From the NCBI GenBank assembly GCA_016720805.1, contig JADKJZ010000002.1:62001-126000 (forward strand): a stretch of 64,000 nt of DNA. Direction: 5' to 3'. Each line of letters begins with the position of its first letter. Positions within the stretch are counted from its first letter, which is position 1. Below, one piece after another: positions 7,774-15,483 of the stretch. Under the pieces are notes generated by a model, which searched no databases, had not been told where the DNA came from, and was given only the letters and a program-made list of their open reading frames with translations. The position numbers were made by a program, and so were the translations under genes. The stretch is from Gemmatimonadota bacterium. Lineage in GTDB: Bacteria; Gemmatimonadota; Gemmatimonadetes; Gemmatimonadales; GWC2-71-9.

Positions 7774-8526
7774 CTACGGCGATGGCGGACCGCCGACGAT
7801 TCCCATCCGCTCCATGGTGAGTCCGGGTACTGGCACGCCGAAGTACCGCCCCGGCACGAACTTGCAGTTGAGCAACAGATTCACCAGCGATCGCGTGGCT
7901 GACGAGTTGTCGGAGCTGATCACCCGCACCCGTCGATCGGGCTTACCGTCCGCATTGACCCGGACTTCCGCCATGATGGTGCCCATATTGTCACGGAACC
8001 ATTGCTCCATTTCAGCGCGCGGCAATGGGCGCGCGGGAAGCGGGTTTGGGCAAGAGATGCGCCGGGGCCGCTCCTCGAGCCGCGCATCATCAGGCTGCAG
8101 CGGAAAGGAGTCCGGGGGCAGCGGTGGGGCTGCGGGATCGAGCACGGTGGGGAGCTGGCTCATTCCTGTCGCCGATCCGAAGGAGATCGTCGAACCCTTC
8201 GTGGTGAAAGACTGCACGACGCCGACAGGCAACTCGGGTCGCGATTTGGACACCTCGAACCGACAACTGTGCAACTGCCGCACGACCACGCTGCGGAAGC
8301 CGGCAACGGACAGCCCCGTCACCTGAGTGACCCCGACAGACGCCGTATCCGGCTTGCCATCTGGACCGAGCCGGTAGTAGACCGTGCCACCCGCCGCGGG
8401 GAGCGTCCCAATTGAAACTTTCGGTTCATCACACTTCTTGACCATGAACACTGGTTCCTGACCGACGACCGGAGCCGTCGCCATCAGGAGTAGGGCGATG
8501 GCCATTTGGCACGAGGTGCACGTCAT
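7774..8526 (-). CDS. Exported protein with two TonB C-terminal-like domains
   Basis: The 250-residue protein has a short N-terminal hydrophobic signal (MAIALLLMATAPVVG). Two related segments follow. The first, about residues 45-110, has GTVYYRLGPDGKPDTASV and later LHSCRFEVSKSRP. The second, about 190-245, has MAEVRVNADGKPDRRVRV and later LLNCKFVPGRY. Both show the TonB_C rhythm of xxVxxDGxPxxxxV, a variable helix, then a Cys-x-Phe/Lys-Phe-x-P strand. A Pro-rich linker separates them. No N-terminal membrane anchor with a long Pro-rich arm is present, so this is not a standard energy-transducing TonB. The start overlaps the upstream gene by ATGA. Confidence 0.6.
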   Translation of the reverse strand: MTCTSCQMAIALLLMATAPVVGQEPVFMVKKCDEPKVSIGTLPAAGGTVYYRLGPDGKPDTASVGVTQVTGLSVAGFRSVVVRQLHSCRFEVSKSRPELPVGVVQSFTTKGSTISFGSATGMSQLPTVLDPAAPPLPPDSFPLQPDDARLEERPRRISCPNPLPARPLPRAEMEQWFRDNMGTIMAEVRVNADGKPDRRVRVISSDNSSATRSLVNLLLNCKFVPGRYFGVPVPGLTMERMGIVGGPPSP

Positions 8527-8937
8527 GAGGCTGCCCCCTTCATCGTTGCCACATCCCGCTCGAACGGCCCCCGCAACATCAGCCAACCGTAGGCCACCGC
8601 GAGTGCGGTGACCGGGATGACCAGCAACCATCCCGCCGGTCGGAACGCGCCGGCCAGCATCGGTTTGAGGAGCGTGATCGCTGCGATCAAATAGCCGGTG
8701 GCATTGGCCACCACGACCGGGCGACCATAGATGCCGCCAAGCAGGGCGCCCCGGCTGAACCAGTTGAGCGTCGCCATGGCGAGGCACGCGGCGGCGAGCA
8801 GCTGCCCGAACCAGAACTCGCCGGGGGGATACCCCGGGGAGGTGTCGCGGCAGGATGTCGTCGGCCGCGAAGAGAAGCGCGAGTCCGCAGAAGGCGAGGA
8901 AGGCGGCGCTGAGTCGTGAAATGGTGCCGGCGATCAT
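8523..8937 (-). pseudogene. Frameshifted small membrane protein gene (about 137 residues when joined)
   Basis: From the ATG at 8937 one frame encodes MIAGTISRLSAAFLAFCG and a hydrophobic helix up to ADDILPR. A second frame, shifted by one base, continues with DTSPGYPPGEFWFGQ, a helix, LNWFSRGALLGGIYGRP and further helices to the TGA at 8523. Joined, they make a four-helix membrane protein of plausible normal length. The break lies in G/C-rich sequence at about 8843-8850. A one-base indel, either a sequencing error or a real mutation, explains it. The stop overlaps the start of the TonB-like gene (ATGA), which supports the second half being translated in the living cell or its recent ancestor. 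Confidence 0.75.
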
Positions 8938-9035
8938 GGTGGCGCGTCCTTCGGTCGTGTGTCAGCGGGGAGATGGGGATCGTCAGGGAGGTGTCGGCGG
9001 TGCCGACCGACCTCTACACGTACCCGGAGCACGTC

Positions 9036-9446
9036 ATGGGACTCTTCAGCAACATCCTCGAGAAGCTCGGCATCGGCAAGGATCATACGCCACCGCCCCC
9101 GCCGGTCACGACCGCCGGGACGGGTCCGATCGGCGGATCGATGCCGCCCGCGCCGCCGGCGCCAGTGGCGCCAACGCCGATCCCCGTCGTCGATGTGGTG
9201 GCCGAGCTCGCTCGACGCGCGGCGGCCAATCCCCAGAAGTTGAATTGGGAGACGTCGATCGTCGATCTCCTCAAGCTCCTCGACATGGACAGCAGTCTGG
9301 CTGCGCGGAAGGAACTCGCCAACGAGATGGGGTGTCCGCTGCAGCTCCGCGAGGACTCGGCGCAGATGAACATGTGGCTGCACAAGACGGTGCTGGAACG
9401 GATCGCGTACAATGGCGGCAACGTGCCGAAGCACCTGTTGGACTGA
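9036..9446 (+). CDS. DUF3597 domain protein
   Basis: The 136-residue product starts MGLFSNILEKLG, has a Pro-rich low-complexity linker (about residues 20-50), and a conserved C-terminal domain with ELARRAAANPQKLNWETSIV, LLKLLDMDSSLAARKELA, and WLHKTVLERIAYNGG. This order is typical of DUF3597 proteins, whose fold resembles LysM-associated or peptidoglycan-linked small domains; no function is known. The ATG at 9036 has GGAG about 7 bases upstream. It is followed after 38 bases by the ferritin-like gene on the same strand. Confidence 0.85.
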   Translation: MGLFSNILEKLGIGKDHTPPPPPVTTAGTGPIGGSMPPAPPAPVAPTPIPVVDVVAELARRAAANPQKLNWETSIVDLLKLLDMDSSLAARKELANEMGCPLQLREDSAQMNMWLHKTVLERIAYNGGNVPKHLLD

Positions 9447-9484
9447 ACGCGCTGTCGCGTCCAGACACACGCAAGGAGCCCATC

Positions 9485-9976
9485 ATGGCCACACGGAAGC
9501 GCACCACCCCGATCGGCCGCGCCTCAGTCGCGACACCCACCCGAAAGAATCTCATCGACGGATTGAACACGGACCTGGCGCGCGAGTACCAGGCGATCAT
9601 CGCCTACATCACCTACTCTCAGGTGATCAAGGGGGCCGCCAACATGCACATCGCCCGGGAACTGGAAGTGCACGCGGCGGAAGAGTTGGCCCACGCAATC
9701 ACCATCGCCAAGCAGATCGACTACCTCGGTGGTACGCCCACCGTGACGCCGCTGCCGGTCAAGACCTCGAAAGAGGCCAAGGCGTTGCTCCGCTTCGACC
9801 TGGAGAACGAGCGCGTGACCATTGCGCACTACCGGCGCCGCGTGCTGCAGTGCGAGGCGCTGGGGGAGTTTGCCGTGGCGGAAGAGATTCGCGAGATCCT
9901 GCGTCAGGAGCAGGAACACCTGACCGACCTGGCGGCCGCACTGGATATTGACCCACCCGACGCCGGGATCGCGTAG
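9485..9976 (+). CDS. Ferritin-like (bacterioferritin/DUF892-type four-helix) protein
   Basis: The 163-residue protein is an all-helical ferritin-like diiron protein. Metal-ligand patterns are visible: AREYQAIIAYI in helix 1, ELEVHAAEELAHA (E-x2-H pairs) in helix 2, DLENERVTIAHYRRR in helix 3 and ILRQEQEHLTDLAA in helix 4. It probably binds and oxidises iron or protects against peroxide, in the cytoplasm. AAGGAG is placed 6 bases before the ATG. Length and spacing fit small bacterioferritin-like proteins and not classic heme bacterioferritin, and no heme-ligand Met is obvious. Confidence 0.85.
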   Translation: MATRKRTTPIGRASVATPTRKNLIDGLNTDLAREYQAIIAYITYSQVIKGAANMHIARELEVHAAEELAHAITIAKQIDYLGGTPTVTPLPVKTSKEAKALLRFDLENERVTIAHYRRRVLQCEALGEFAVAEEIREILRQEQEHLTDLAAALDIDPPDAGIA

Positions 9977-9982
9977 GCGTAT

Positions 9983-10029
9983 CGGTCCTGCGGGAGCGCT
10001 CGGTCAGCCGAGCGCCTGTCGCAGGACCG
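9983..10029. terminator. Bidirectional hairpin terminator between ferritin-like and DinB genes
   Basis: CGGTCCTGCG (9983-9992) pairs with CGCAGGACCG (10020-10029), and inside it GCGCTCGG (9996-10003) pairs with CCGAGCGC (10008-10015) around a TCAG loop. The structure serves two convergent genes. It includes the last codons and stop of the DinB gene. No long T-run follows on either side. Confidence 0.7.
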
Positions 10030-10489
10030 CGAGCTGCCCGTTGTGGTAGGCGTCGTGCTGCGCCAACCCGATCAGCATGCCGCCGATGGTGGTCCCGGTG
10101 CCGAGGGCGGGGTCACGGAGCCCACCGACCGGCGCGTCCCACTGCGCGGCGGGGAGTCGGGCGACTGCCTCGAGGAGTGCGGCGTTTGCTTCGGCGAGCG
10201 CATCACACGCCTCCCGCCAGCGTGCAGCGGTGGGTCGGCCGACCGCAGGCCAGTCGCCGTCCTCCGGTTCGGCTGGGGCGTGGCCCCCGAGGCGGCGCTC
10301 CACCTCGCGCGTCCATGATGTCATGTGCAGCACCACTTCCCAGATCGAATGACTCCCCGGAATCGGGTGCGCGTGGGCGTCCTTCGCGGTCAGGCCGTCG
10401 AGCAGCGCGGTACGCGAGCTGCCGTACCACGGATCGCCCGCACTCGTTGCGGCGATCTGCGCGAGGAGCGACTGCGGGAGGGACTTCAT
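10004..10489 (-). CDS. DinB family metal-dependent hydrolase/transferase-like protein
   Basis: The 161-residue protein has the four-helix DinB layout with three expected histidine ligands: one in SHSIWEVVLHMTSW (helix 2) and two in LAQHDAYHNGQLAVLRQ near the C-terminus. DinB-like proteins bind a divalent metal; some act as thiol-dependent transferases (bacillithiol or glutathione type), but most are uncharacterised. It shares an ATGA overlap with the preceding acetyltransferase gene, so the two are coupled. Two further DinB genes lie at 39509 and 57811. Confidence 0.85.
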   Translation of the reverse strand: MKSLPQSLLAQIAATSAGDPWYGSSRTALLDGLTAKDAHAHPIPGSHSIWEVVLHMTSWTREVERRLGGHAPAEPEDGDWPAVGRPTAARWREACDALAEANAALLEAVARLPAAQWDAPVGGLRDPALGTGTTIGGMLIGLAQHDAYHNGQLAVLRQALG

Positions 10490-11124
10490 GCGGCTCCTGC
10501 CTGACGTTCCAGTGCGTCGAGATCACCTGCACAGAGTTGCGCCACGCAGCGCGTCACGCGGGCCGCATCCCATTCCCACCAGCGCAACGCCAGCAGCCGC
10601 GCGATCGTCGCGTCGTCGAAGCGATAGCGGAGCAGTGCCGCGGGGTTGCCGCCGACGATGGCGTACGGTGCCACGTCCTTGGTGACCACGGCGCCAGTGG
10701 CGATGATCGCACCGTCTCCGATCGTCACGCCCGGCATGATGGTCGCACCGTTGCCGATCCAGACGTCGTTGCCGACCGTCGTGTCCCCCTTGTAGGGCCA
10801 CTGCGGCGGCTCCGTCAGTTCCCAGCCATTGCCGAAGATCGGGAACGGGTACGACGTGAGCCAGGTGGTTGCATGGTTGCCGCCGTTCATGATGAAACGG
10901 ACGCCGGCGGCGATGCAGCAATAGCGGCCAATGATCAGCTTGTCGCCGATGAAGTCGAAGTGGTAGAGCACGTTCTGCTCAAACTGCTCCGGACCTTCGG
11001 GGTCGTCGTAATACGTGTAGTCGCCGACGATGATGGTCGGCCGGGTGATGAACGTCTTGAGGAAGCCGGTGCGGGTCACGCCCGCGAGCGGATAGGGCGT
11101 GTCGGGAGAGGGGCCAAATGCCAT
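10486..11124 (-). CDS. Vat-type (xenobiotic) O-acetyltransferase, left-handed beta-helix
   Basis: The 212-residue protein follows the streptogramin A acetyltransferase (Vat/CatB xenobiotic acetyltransferase) family closely: FIMNGGNHATTWLTSYPF with the catalytic-His region, FGNGWE, KGDTTVGNDVWIGNGATIM hexapeptide repeats, GDGAIIATGAVVTKDV, IVGGNPA, and a terminal RFDDATIARLLALRWWEW. Acetyl-CoA is the expected donor. Chromosomal homologues in soil bacteria may or may not inactivate antibiotics, so resistance is not claimed. The start is ATG 11124. It is coupled to DinB downstream. Confidence 0.85.
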   Translation of the reverse strand: MAFGPSPDTPYPLAGVTRTGFLKTFITRPTIIVGDYTYYDDPEGPEQFEQNVLYHFDFIGDKLIIGRYCCIAAGVRFIMNGGNHATTWLTSYPFPIFGNGWELTEPPQWPYKGDTTVGNDVWIGNGATIMPGVTIGDGAIIATGAVVTKDVAPYAIVGGNPAALLRYRFDDATIARLLALRWWEWDAARVTRCVAQLCAGDLDALERQAGAA

Positions 11125-11174
11125 AGGTGGTCGGGTGGGGTTACAGGTTCGAGGAGCGAACAGCGAAGGGCGAG

Positions 11175-11696
11175 CTAGCGGCGCTGATCGTCTCGCTGAA
11201 CGGAGATGAAGTACGCGACGCCGATGGTGACGGCCGCGAAGAACGCGATGGTCGCGATCAGCAGCAGGGGTTCGGCTTCTTGCACCCTTCCGTCGGCGTC
11301 AAAGGACGTGCCGATGGTGCGGAAGGCGACGATGCCCCCGAAGGCGATCGCGAACAGCGTCAGGGTCAGGGCGCCGAGGGGGCGTCGCCACGACGGCCGC
11401 GGGGCGACGACGTCGGGGGTGACCTCGTCCGGCTCCGGCGTGGCCGCGGCCATCTCGGCGAGCACCTCGCGCGCGCGGTCGGCCTCTTCCGCGGCCACCT
11501 GGATGCGCATCGGTCCGACGACGGGGTTGAAGGCGCCGACCGAGCGCCCCATGCCGAAGAGGTCCTGCAATCCCTCGCCCGAGGCGATGATCGGGATCCC
11601 TTCGATTTCGAGCATCAGCTTTGCCATGATCATCGCGTTGGTGTCCACCGTGGTGAAGACGGTGGTGACGCCTTGCGGAGACGCTGAGCCTGTCAT
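11175..11696 (-). CDS. DUF2007 domain protein with two membrane segments
   Basis: The first half (to about residue 85) looks like a DUF2007 'putative signal transducing' domain: TVDTNAMIMAKLMLEIEGIP followed by the VGPMRIQVAAEEADRAREVL strand-helix unit, a fold related to PII/ACT-like modules. A Pro-rich linker leads to two hydrophobic helices (PLGALTLTLFAIAFGGIVAF and LLLIATIAFFAAVTIGVAYF). It begins 5 bases after the end of the sterol-desaturase-type gene and is probably in the same transcript. Function unknown. Confidence 0.75.
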   Translation of the reverse strand: MTGSASPQGVTTVFTTVDTNAMIMAKLMLEIEGIPIIASGEGLQDLFGMGRSVGAFNPVVGPMRIQVAAEEADRAREVLAEMAAATPEPDEVTPDVVAPRPSWRRPLGALTLTLFAIAFGGIVAFRTIGTSFDADGRVQEAEPLLLIATIAFFAAVTIGVAYFISVQRDDQRR

Positions 11697-11700
11697 TGAA

Positions 11701-12735
11701 TCATCCAGGTGAGGTTGTCCCGAAATCTACTTGCTGACCCACTGGCGCCTGCAGCTCCCCTGCCAGGTACGCCGCGCGCACCATGCTCGCCGTCTTGTGC
11801 GCTCCGGTGTGACTCCACCCGGGTGGCATGATCAGATAGGCCAGCTTGTGCTTGAAACTCGGAGCCGCGGCGACGTCGCGGCCGAGCGCCACGAGTTCGC
11901 CGAAATAGAAGTCCCAGAAGCTCCCCGCCTTCATCGGGCGGGTGATGCCGTATTCCGGCGCGACGGTGGTCTCCTCCGGCTGAAGCGTGCCGAAGGCGCG
12001 GTCCCAGACGTTCAGGAGGTTGCAGTAGTTGGTGTCGATGTAGAGCGGATTGCGCGCGTGGTGCACTCGGTGGTGCGAGGGGGTGAGGATCCACCGATTG
12101 AGCACGCCCATGCGACCATCCTTGAGGACGTGCTCGCCGGCATGGATCCAGGTGCCCCAGGTGCCGTCGATGAACATGATCAGGAAGAGCAGCGGCGGGC
12201 TCACGCCGAGCAGGATGCAGATCGAGGTGCGGATGGTGTCGGCGTAGGGCGCTTCGAGGAAGAAGTGCGCGTGCGAGACGAAGAGGTTCATCGTCTCGGG
12301 GGCGTGGTGCGTCGAATGCAGGCACCAGAAGAGCCGGACCTTGTGCGCCAGGAAGTGGTAGACAAAGTGCGCCAGCTCCCAGACGATATAGCCGTAGATG
12401 AGCCAGTACCAGGTCACCGAGCTCTGGAACGGCGCGAGCGGTTGGAAGAGGCCGATGAAGAAGGTGACGGCGGCAATCGAGAGGAACGAGCCAAGCACCC
12501 GGTTCAGCAGGTAGGTGAAGAAGATCAGCTTGTATTCGCGGACCTTGAAGCTCTTCTCCATCAGCGCCCGCACAATCTCGATCACCAGCAGGAACGGGAT
12601 GATCGGGCCGATCGCGCTGCGGAAGCCGGGCCAGGTCAGGAGGCGGCTGTAGTCGTGCGCCGCCGCCATGTCGAGCCAGGTCTGCAGGCCGAAAAAGCCG
12701 ATCAATTCCTTCGCGAGGAACTCGAGAGACGCCAT
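11701..12735 (-). CDS. Sterol desaturase / fatty acid hydroxylase family membrane protein
   Basis: About 344 residues with several membrane helices and the three histidine clusters of the family: HFVYHFLAH, LHSTHH, and HHRVHHARN. These bind a diiron centre that hydroxylates or desaturates lipids at the membrane. The rest of the family signature (YIDTNYCNLLNVWDRAFGT) is also present. I chose ATG 12735 (MASLEFLAKELIGFFG); an ATG at 12771 would add 12 residues. Longer versions would run into the intergenic 7-base repeat and are unlikely. It heads a minus-strand group with DUF2007. Confidence 0.85.
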   Translation of the reverse strand: MASLEFLAKELIGFFGLQTWLDMAAAHDYSRLLTWPGFRSAIGPIIPFLLVIEIVRALMEKSFKVREYKLIFFTYLLNRVLGSFLSIAAVTFFIGLFQPLAPFQSSVTWYWLIYGYIVWELAHFVYHFLAHKVRLFWCLHSTHHAPETMNLFVSHAHFFLEAPYADTIRTSICILLGVSPPLLFLIMFIDGTWGTWIHAGEHVLKDGRMGVLNRWILTPSHHRVHHARNPLYIDTNYCNLLNVWDRAFGTLQPEETTVAPEYGITRPMKAGSFWDFYFGELVALGRDVAAAPSFKHKLAYLIMPPGWSHTGAHKTASMVRAAYLAGELQAPVGQQVDFGTTSPG

Positions 12736-12833
12736 GAGGGGCTCAAGGTCGGGGTATGGAGGAGGAAGCATCGATAATCGGTGGTTTTGGCGGATTGCGC
12801 CAGAGGGGGGAAGCGAGAAGCGAGAGGGGATGC

Positions 12834-12944
12834 TGGATGATGGATGATGGATGATGGATGATGGATAGTGGGGGTTGGGTGAATGCTGTCGGAATTGGAG
12901 ACTATCTTCCCAATCCGTCATCCATCATCCATCATCCATCATCC
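12834..12944. repeat. Inverted pair of (ATGATGG)n tracts between divergent genes, locus 2
   Basis: TGGATGA is repeated four times from 12834 to 12861 with a fifth, altered unit to 12867. Its reverse complement, TCATCCA, occurs three to four times from 12918 to 12944. The two tracts face each other across about 50 bases and could form a stem of roughly 26 base pairs. They sit in the divergent space between the sterol-desaturase-type gene and the DUF6526 gene. Confidence 0.9.
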
Positions 12945-12971
12945 CTTTCGTGCCCGTCCGGGAGTCTTCGC

Positions 12972-13400
12972 ATGTCGCAGTCCTTCTCCAATCATGCCCG
13001 CTATTTCCCGCCGTTTCACTTCTTCGCCGTGCCGGTGTTGCTGGTGTACTTCATCTACACGATCCGGGTGGCGAGTGAGGTCCGCACGTGGCCAACCGTC
13101 CTGGCGGCGGTGGTCGCGTTCGCGCTGATCGTGTTGGCGGTCGCCGCCCGCACGATGGCGCTGACGGTGCAGAACCGGGTGATCCGGCTCGAGGAGCAGT
13201 TGCGCATGCAGCGACTGCTGCCCGCCGACCTGCAGGGGCGGATCGGCGAGCTGTCGGTGGCGCAGCTGGTGGCCCTGCGGTTCGCCTCCGACGCCGAGCT
13301 CCCGGAGCTGACGCGTACCGTGCTGACCCAGGGGATCACCGACAAGAAGGCGATCAAGCGGATGGTGACCACGTGGCGGCCGGACCACCTGCGGGCGTGA
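12972..13400 (+). CDS. DUF6526 family membrane protein
   Basis: The 142-residue product has an N-terminal soluble start (SFSNHARYFPPFHFF), two membrane helices (FAVPVLLVYFIYTIRV and VLAAVVAFALIVLAVAA), and a cytoplasmic C-terminal region with QNRVIRLEEQLRMQRLLP, RIGELSVAQLVALRFASDAE and the terminal DKKAIKRMVTTWRPDHLR. This arrangement is typical of the uncharacterised DUF6526 family. The stop TGA overlaps the next start by one base, so translation is probably coupled. Confidence 0.8.
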   Translation: MSQSFSNHARYFPPFHFFAVPVLLVYFIYTIRVASEVRTWPTVLAAVVAFALIVLAVAARTMALTVQNRVIRLEEQLRMQRLLPADLQGRIGELSVAQLVALRFASDAELPELTRTVLTQGITDKKAIKRMVTTWRPDHLRA

Positions 13401-14554
13401 TGGGAGCGCGGTGGATCGGCCTGCTGCTTGGCCTGGGCGGCTGTGCCGTCTCCGGCGGGCCGATCCCACTGGCGGGGGCGTTGCCGAGCCTCCCGCCGTT
13501 TGGCGATCGCCAGATTGTCGACACGCTGGCCCGCGGGGTCGTCCTCCATCGCATCGCGGTGGATTCCGCGCCGTGGTCGATCCAGATTCTCGACATTGAT
13601 CAGCGGGCCTGCTGGTCGCTTGCCGCAGTGAAGGCGGGCGGTGCGGCGGTCGGCCGCGCGCGAACCTCGGAACTGCTCGTGCAGCGCGGACCCGATGCGA
13701 TCGCCGCGGTCAACGCCGATTTCTTTCTCTTCACCCCACCGGGTGTCCCGCAGGCCGCGGCGATCCAGGGTGGTCGGGTGATCGCCGGCCCCTCGGCGAG
13801 GCCGGTCGTTGCCCTGACGTCGACCGGGATGCCGTGGTTCGGGCTGCTCACCACCACCGGGCAGGTAGTGGCAGGGTCCGATACCATGTCCATCACCACT
13901 TGGAACCGCCCGTCGCCGAATGGCCTCGCCTGGTACGATGCGAACTGGGGAAGTCCGGTCGACACTGCGAGCGGAACGCTGCGCGTCCTGGTCGGTCCGG
14001 GGCCGCTGCATCGTGCCCAGCGGGTCGACAGCAGCGGGCGCGCCACGGCGATTCCCGCGGATGGAGGCGTGCTCGTGCTCGGGCGGTTGGCACCGCCGGC
14101 GACGCGGCAGTTGTTGGAGCGAGTGGCCACCCGAGCCATGACGGTGCAGGTATCGCTGATACCTTTTGCGCCTCGGGAAGCGGTTGGCGGCTTTCCGGTT
14201 CTCGTGCGCGACAGCGTTGCAGTGGCTGGACTCGAGACAGCCGGCGGCGCGAACTTCGGACCGGTACGCCATCCGCGGACCCTGGTCGGGCTCGCCGCCG
14301 GAGGGCGACGCCTCCTGCTGGTGACTGTCGATGGGCGGCAGCCGGGGTATAGCATGGGAATGACGTTGCGGGAGCTTGCGGGGTTGATGCGAGCGCTCGG
14401 CGCCACCGACGCGATCAACCTCGATGGCGGCGGGTCCACGGCGATGGCGCTGCGGAACGGGATGGGTGGCGCCGTCCTCGGCAACCACCCGTCGGACAAG
14501 GAAGGCGAGCGCGCCGTGGCCAATGCGCTGGTCGTGGTACGGAGCTGCCACTAG
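13400..14554 (+). CDS. Phosphodiester glycosidase (NAGPA-like) family lipoprotein
   Basis: The 384-residue protein starts with a lipoprotein signal (WIGLLLGLGGC) and so should be anchored outside the cytoplasmic membrane. The NAGPA/phosphodiester glycosidase signature is clear: AVNADFF with the PGVPQAAAI follow-up, and the C-terminal LRALGATDAINLDGGGSTAM with the conserved Asp-Gly-Gly-Gly-Ser. The family includes the enzyme that removes GlcNAc from phosphodiester-linked glycans, and bacterial members linked to spore or cell-wall sugars. The actual substrate is unknown. The start overlaps the upstream stop by one base (TGATG). Confidence 0.85.
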   Translation: MGARWIGLLLGLGGCAVSGGPIPLAGALPSLPPFGDRQIVDTLARGVVLHRIAVDSAPWSIQILDIDQRACWSLAAVKAGGAAVGRARTSELLVQRGPDAIAAVNADFFLFTPPGVPQAAAIQGGRVIAGPSARPVVALTSTGMPWFGLLTTTGQVVAGSDTMSITTWNRPSPNGLAWYDANWGSPVDTASGTLRVLVGPGPLHRAQRVDSSGRATAIPADGGVLVLGRLAPPATRQLLERVATRAMTVQVSLIPFAPREAVGGFPVLVRDSVAVAGLETAGGANFGPVRHPRTLVGLAAGGRRLLLVTVDGRQPGYSMGMTLRELAGLMRALGATDAINLDGGGSTAMALRNGMGGAVLGNHPSDKEGERAVANALVVVRSCH

Positions 14555-14577
14555 GTGCCTGAGTTCGGCATGCCACA

Positions 14578-14610
14578 AAGCCCGCCGATCGGGAATCGAT
14601 CGGCGGGCTT
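14578..14610. terminator. Perfect 14-bp hairpin terminator
   Basis: AAGCCCGCCGATCG (14578-14591) and CGATCGGCGGGCTT (14597-14610) pair perfectly around a 5-base loop. It lies between two convergent genes and its A/T ends let it work on both strands; a TTTG follows on the minus strand. Confidence 0.85.
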
Positions 14611-14664
14611 CGTGGCGTGTGTGACGAAAGAACGAACTTCACTGCATGTGACTGCCCTGCAATC

Positions 14665-15483
14665 CTACTTCTTGCGACGGCGCGCCGTGGCGCCCAGGCC
14701 AACCATACCGGTTGCCATGAGCGTCATCGAAACCGGCTCCGGCACCGTGTCGGTATCGCCCGGGATGCCGACGCCGGTGATGTCGAACTGCATCCACGAA
14801 TCGTTGAAGTCCGAGTCGCCGTTGCCGCCCGGCAGGAAGACGTCACAATTGCCGAGGGCGCTGTCGAGCATGGTGCCGTCGCCCAGGTCTTCCATGCGGT
14901 ACCGGTTGCCGTTCGGCGTCAGGCGGTGGGTACAGCCCGAATTCATGTCTTCCCAGCCGAAGAGGAACTGCCCGGACTGGTCGATCCCGGCGAGCGTCAG
15001 CTGCAACAGGACCTGTTGATACCCGGTGGGCAGCGGATTGCCGTTGCGTGTATTGCTGCCCGAGTAGATCCAGTTGTACCCGGCGCCGTTGGTGTTGTCC
15101 GGTACGCGGAGCCCGAGCACCAATTCGCCGAGGGCGCTCGCCATCGGGACGATCGGCTTGGCATAGGCACCGTTGCAGAACGCGAACGCGCCGTTGCCGG
15201 CGCTGCCGCAGTCATTGTTGAACATGAACGTGCCGGCGGTCGTGGGGTCGTTGTTCACGCCACTGGTCCCGGTGAAGTTCCCAGCCCAGAAGTACTGATC
15301 GCTCACGAAGCCGGCATCCTCACCGAGCTCCGAGATCGTGGCTGCCCAACACCCGCTGATCGAGCCACCGAGGCCGAGCGAGAAGGTATAGGTGCAGCCG
15401 GGAGATTGCGCCGACGCGCGTGCGGGCAGCGACGCCGCGCCGGCAAGCACGAGGCCGCCGAGAAGGAGCGAACGCAGTGTCAT
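14665..15483 (-). CDS. PEP-CTERM sorting domain protein
   Basis: The 272-residue product has an N-terminal signal peptide (LLLGGLVLAGAASLPARASA) and a C-terminal PEP-CTERM signal: VPEPVSM, a hydrophobic helix (TLMATGMVGLGATA) and a basic RRRKK tail. Such proteins are sorted by exosortase and often end up on the surface or in extracellular polysaccharide. The middle region is rich in Gly, Asn, Asp and Ser, contains paired Cys, and has the GGNGDSDFNDSWMQFDITG stretch seen in other PEP-CTERM proteins. ATG 15483 was chosen because AGGA lies 8 bases upstream and it starts the signal peptide cleanly. Confidence 0.85.
   Translation of the reverse strand: MTLRSLLLGGLVLAGAASLPARASAQSPGCTYTFSLGLGGSISGCWAATISELGEDAGFVSDQYFWAGNFTGTSGVNNDPTTAGTFMFNNDCGSAGNGAFAFCNGAYAKPIVPMASALGELVLGLRVPDNTNGAGYNWIYSGSNTRNGNPLPTGYQQVLLQLTLAGIDQSGQFLFGWEDMNSGCTHRLTPNGNRYRMEDLGDGTMLDSALGNCDVFLPGGNGDSDFNDSWMQFDITGVGIPGDTDTVPEPVSMTLMATGMVGLGATARRRKK

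Noticed and set aside
11142..11160. GGTTCGAGGAGC as a possible tRNA T-arm
   Set aside because: No matching acceptor, D-arm or anticodon stem could be found around it. No tRNA was convincing anywhere in the window.
12736..12921. N-terminal extension of the sterol-desaturase-type protein through the 7-base repeat
   Set aside because: It would encode Ser/Ile/His/Pro repeats from the array, which are not part of the family.
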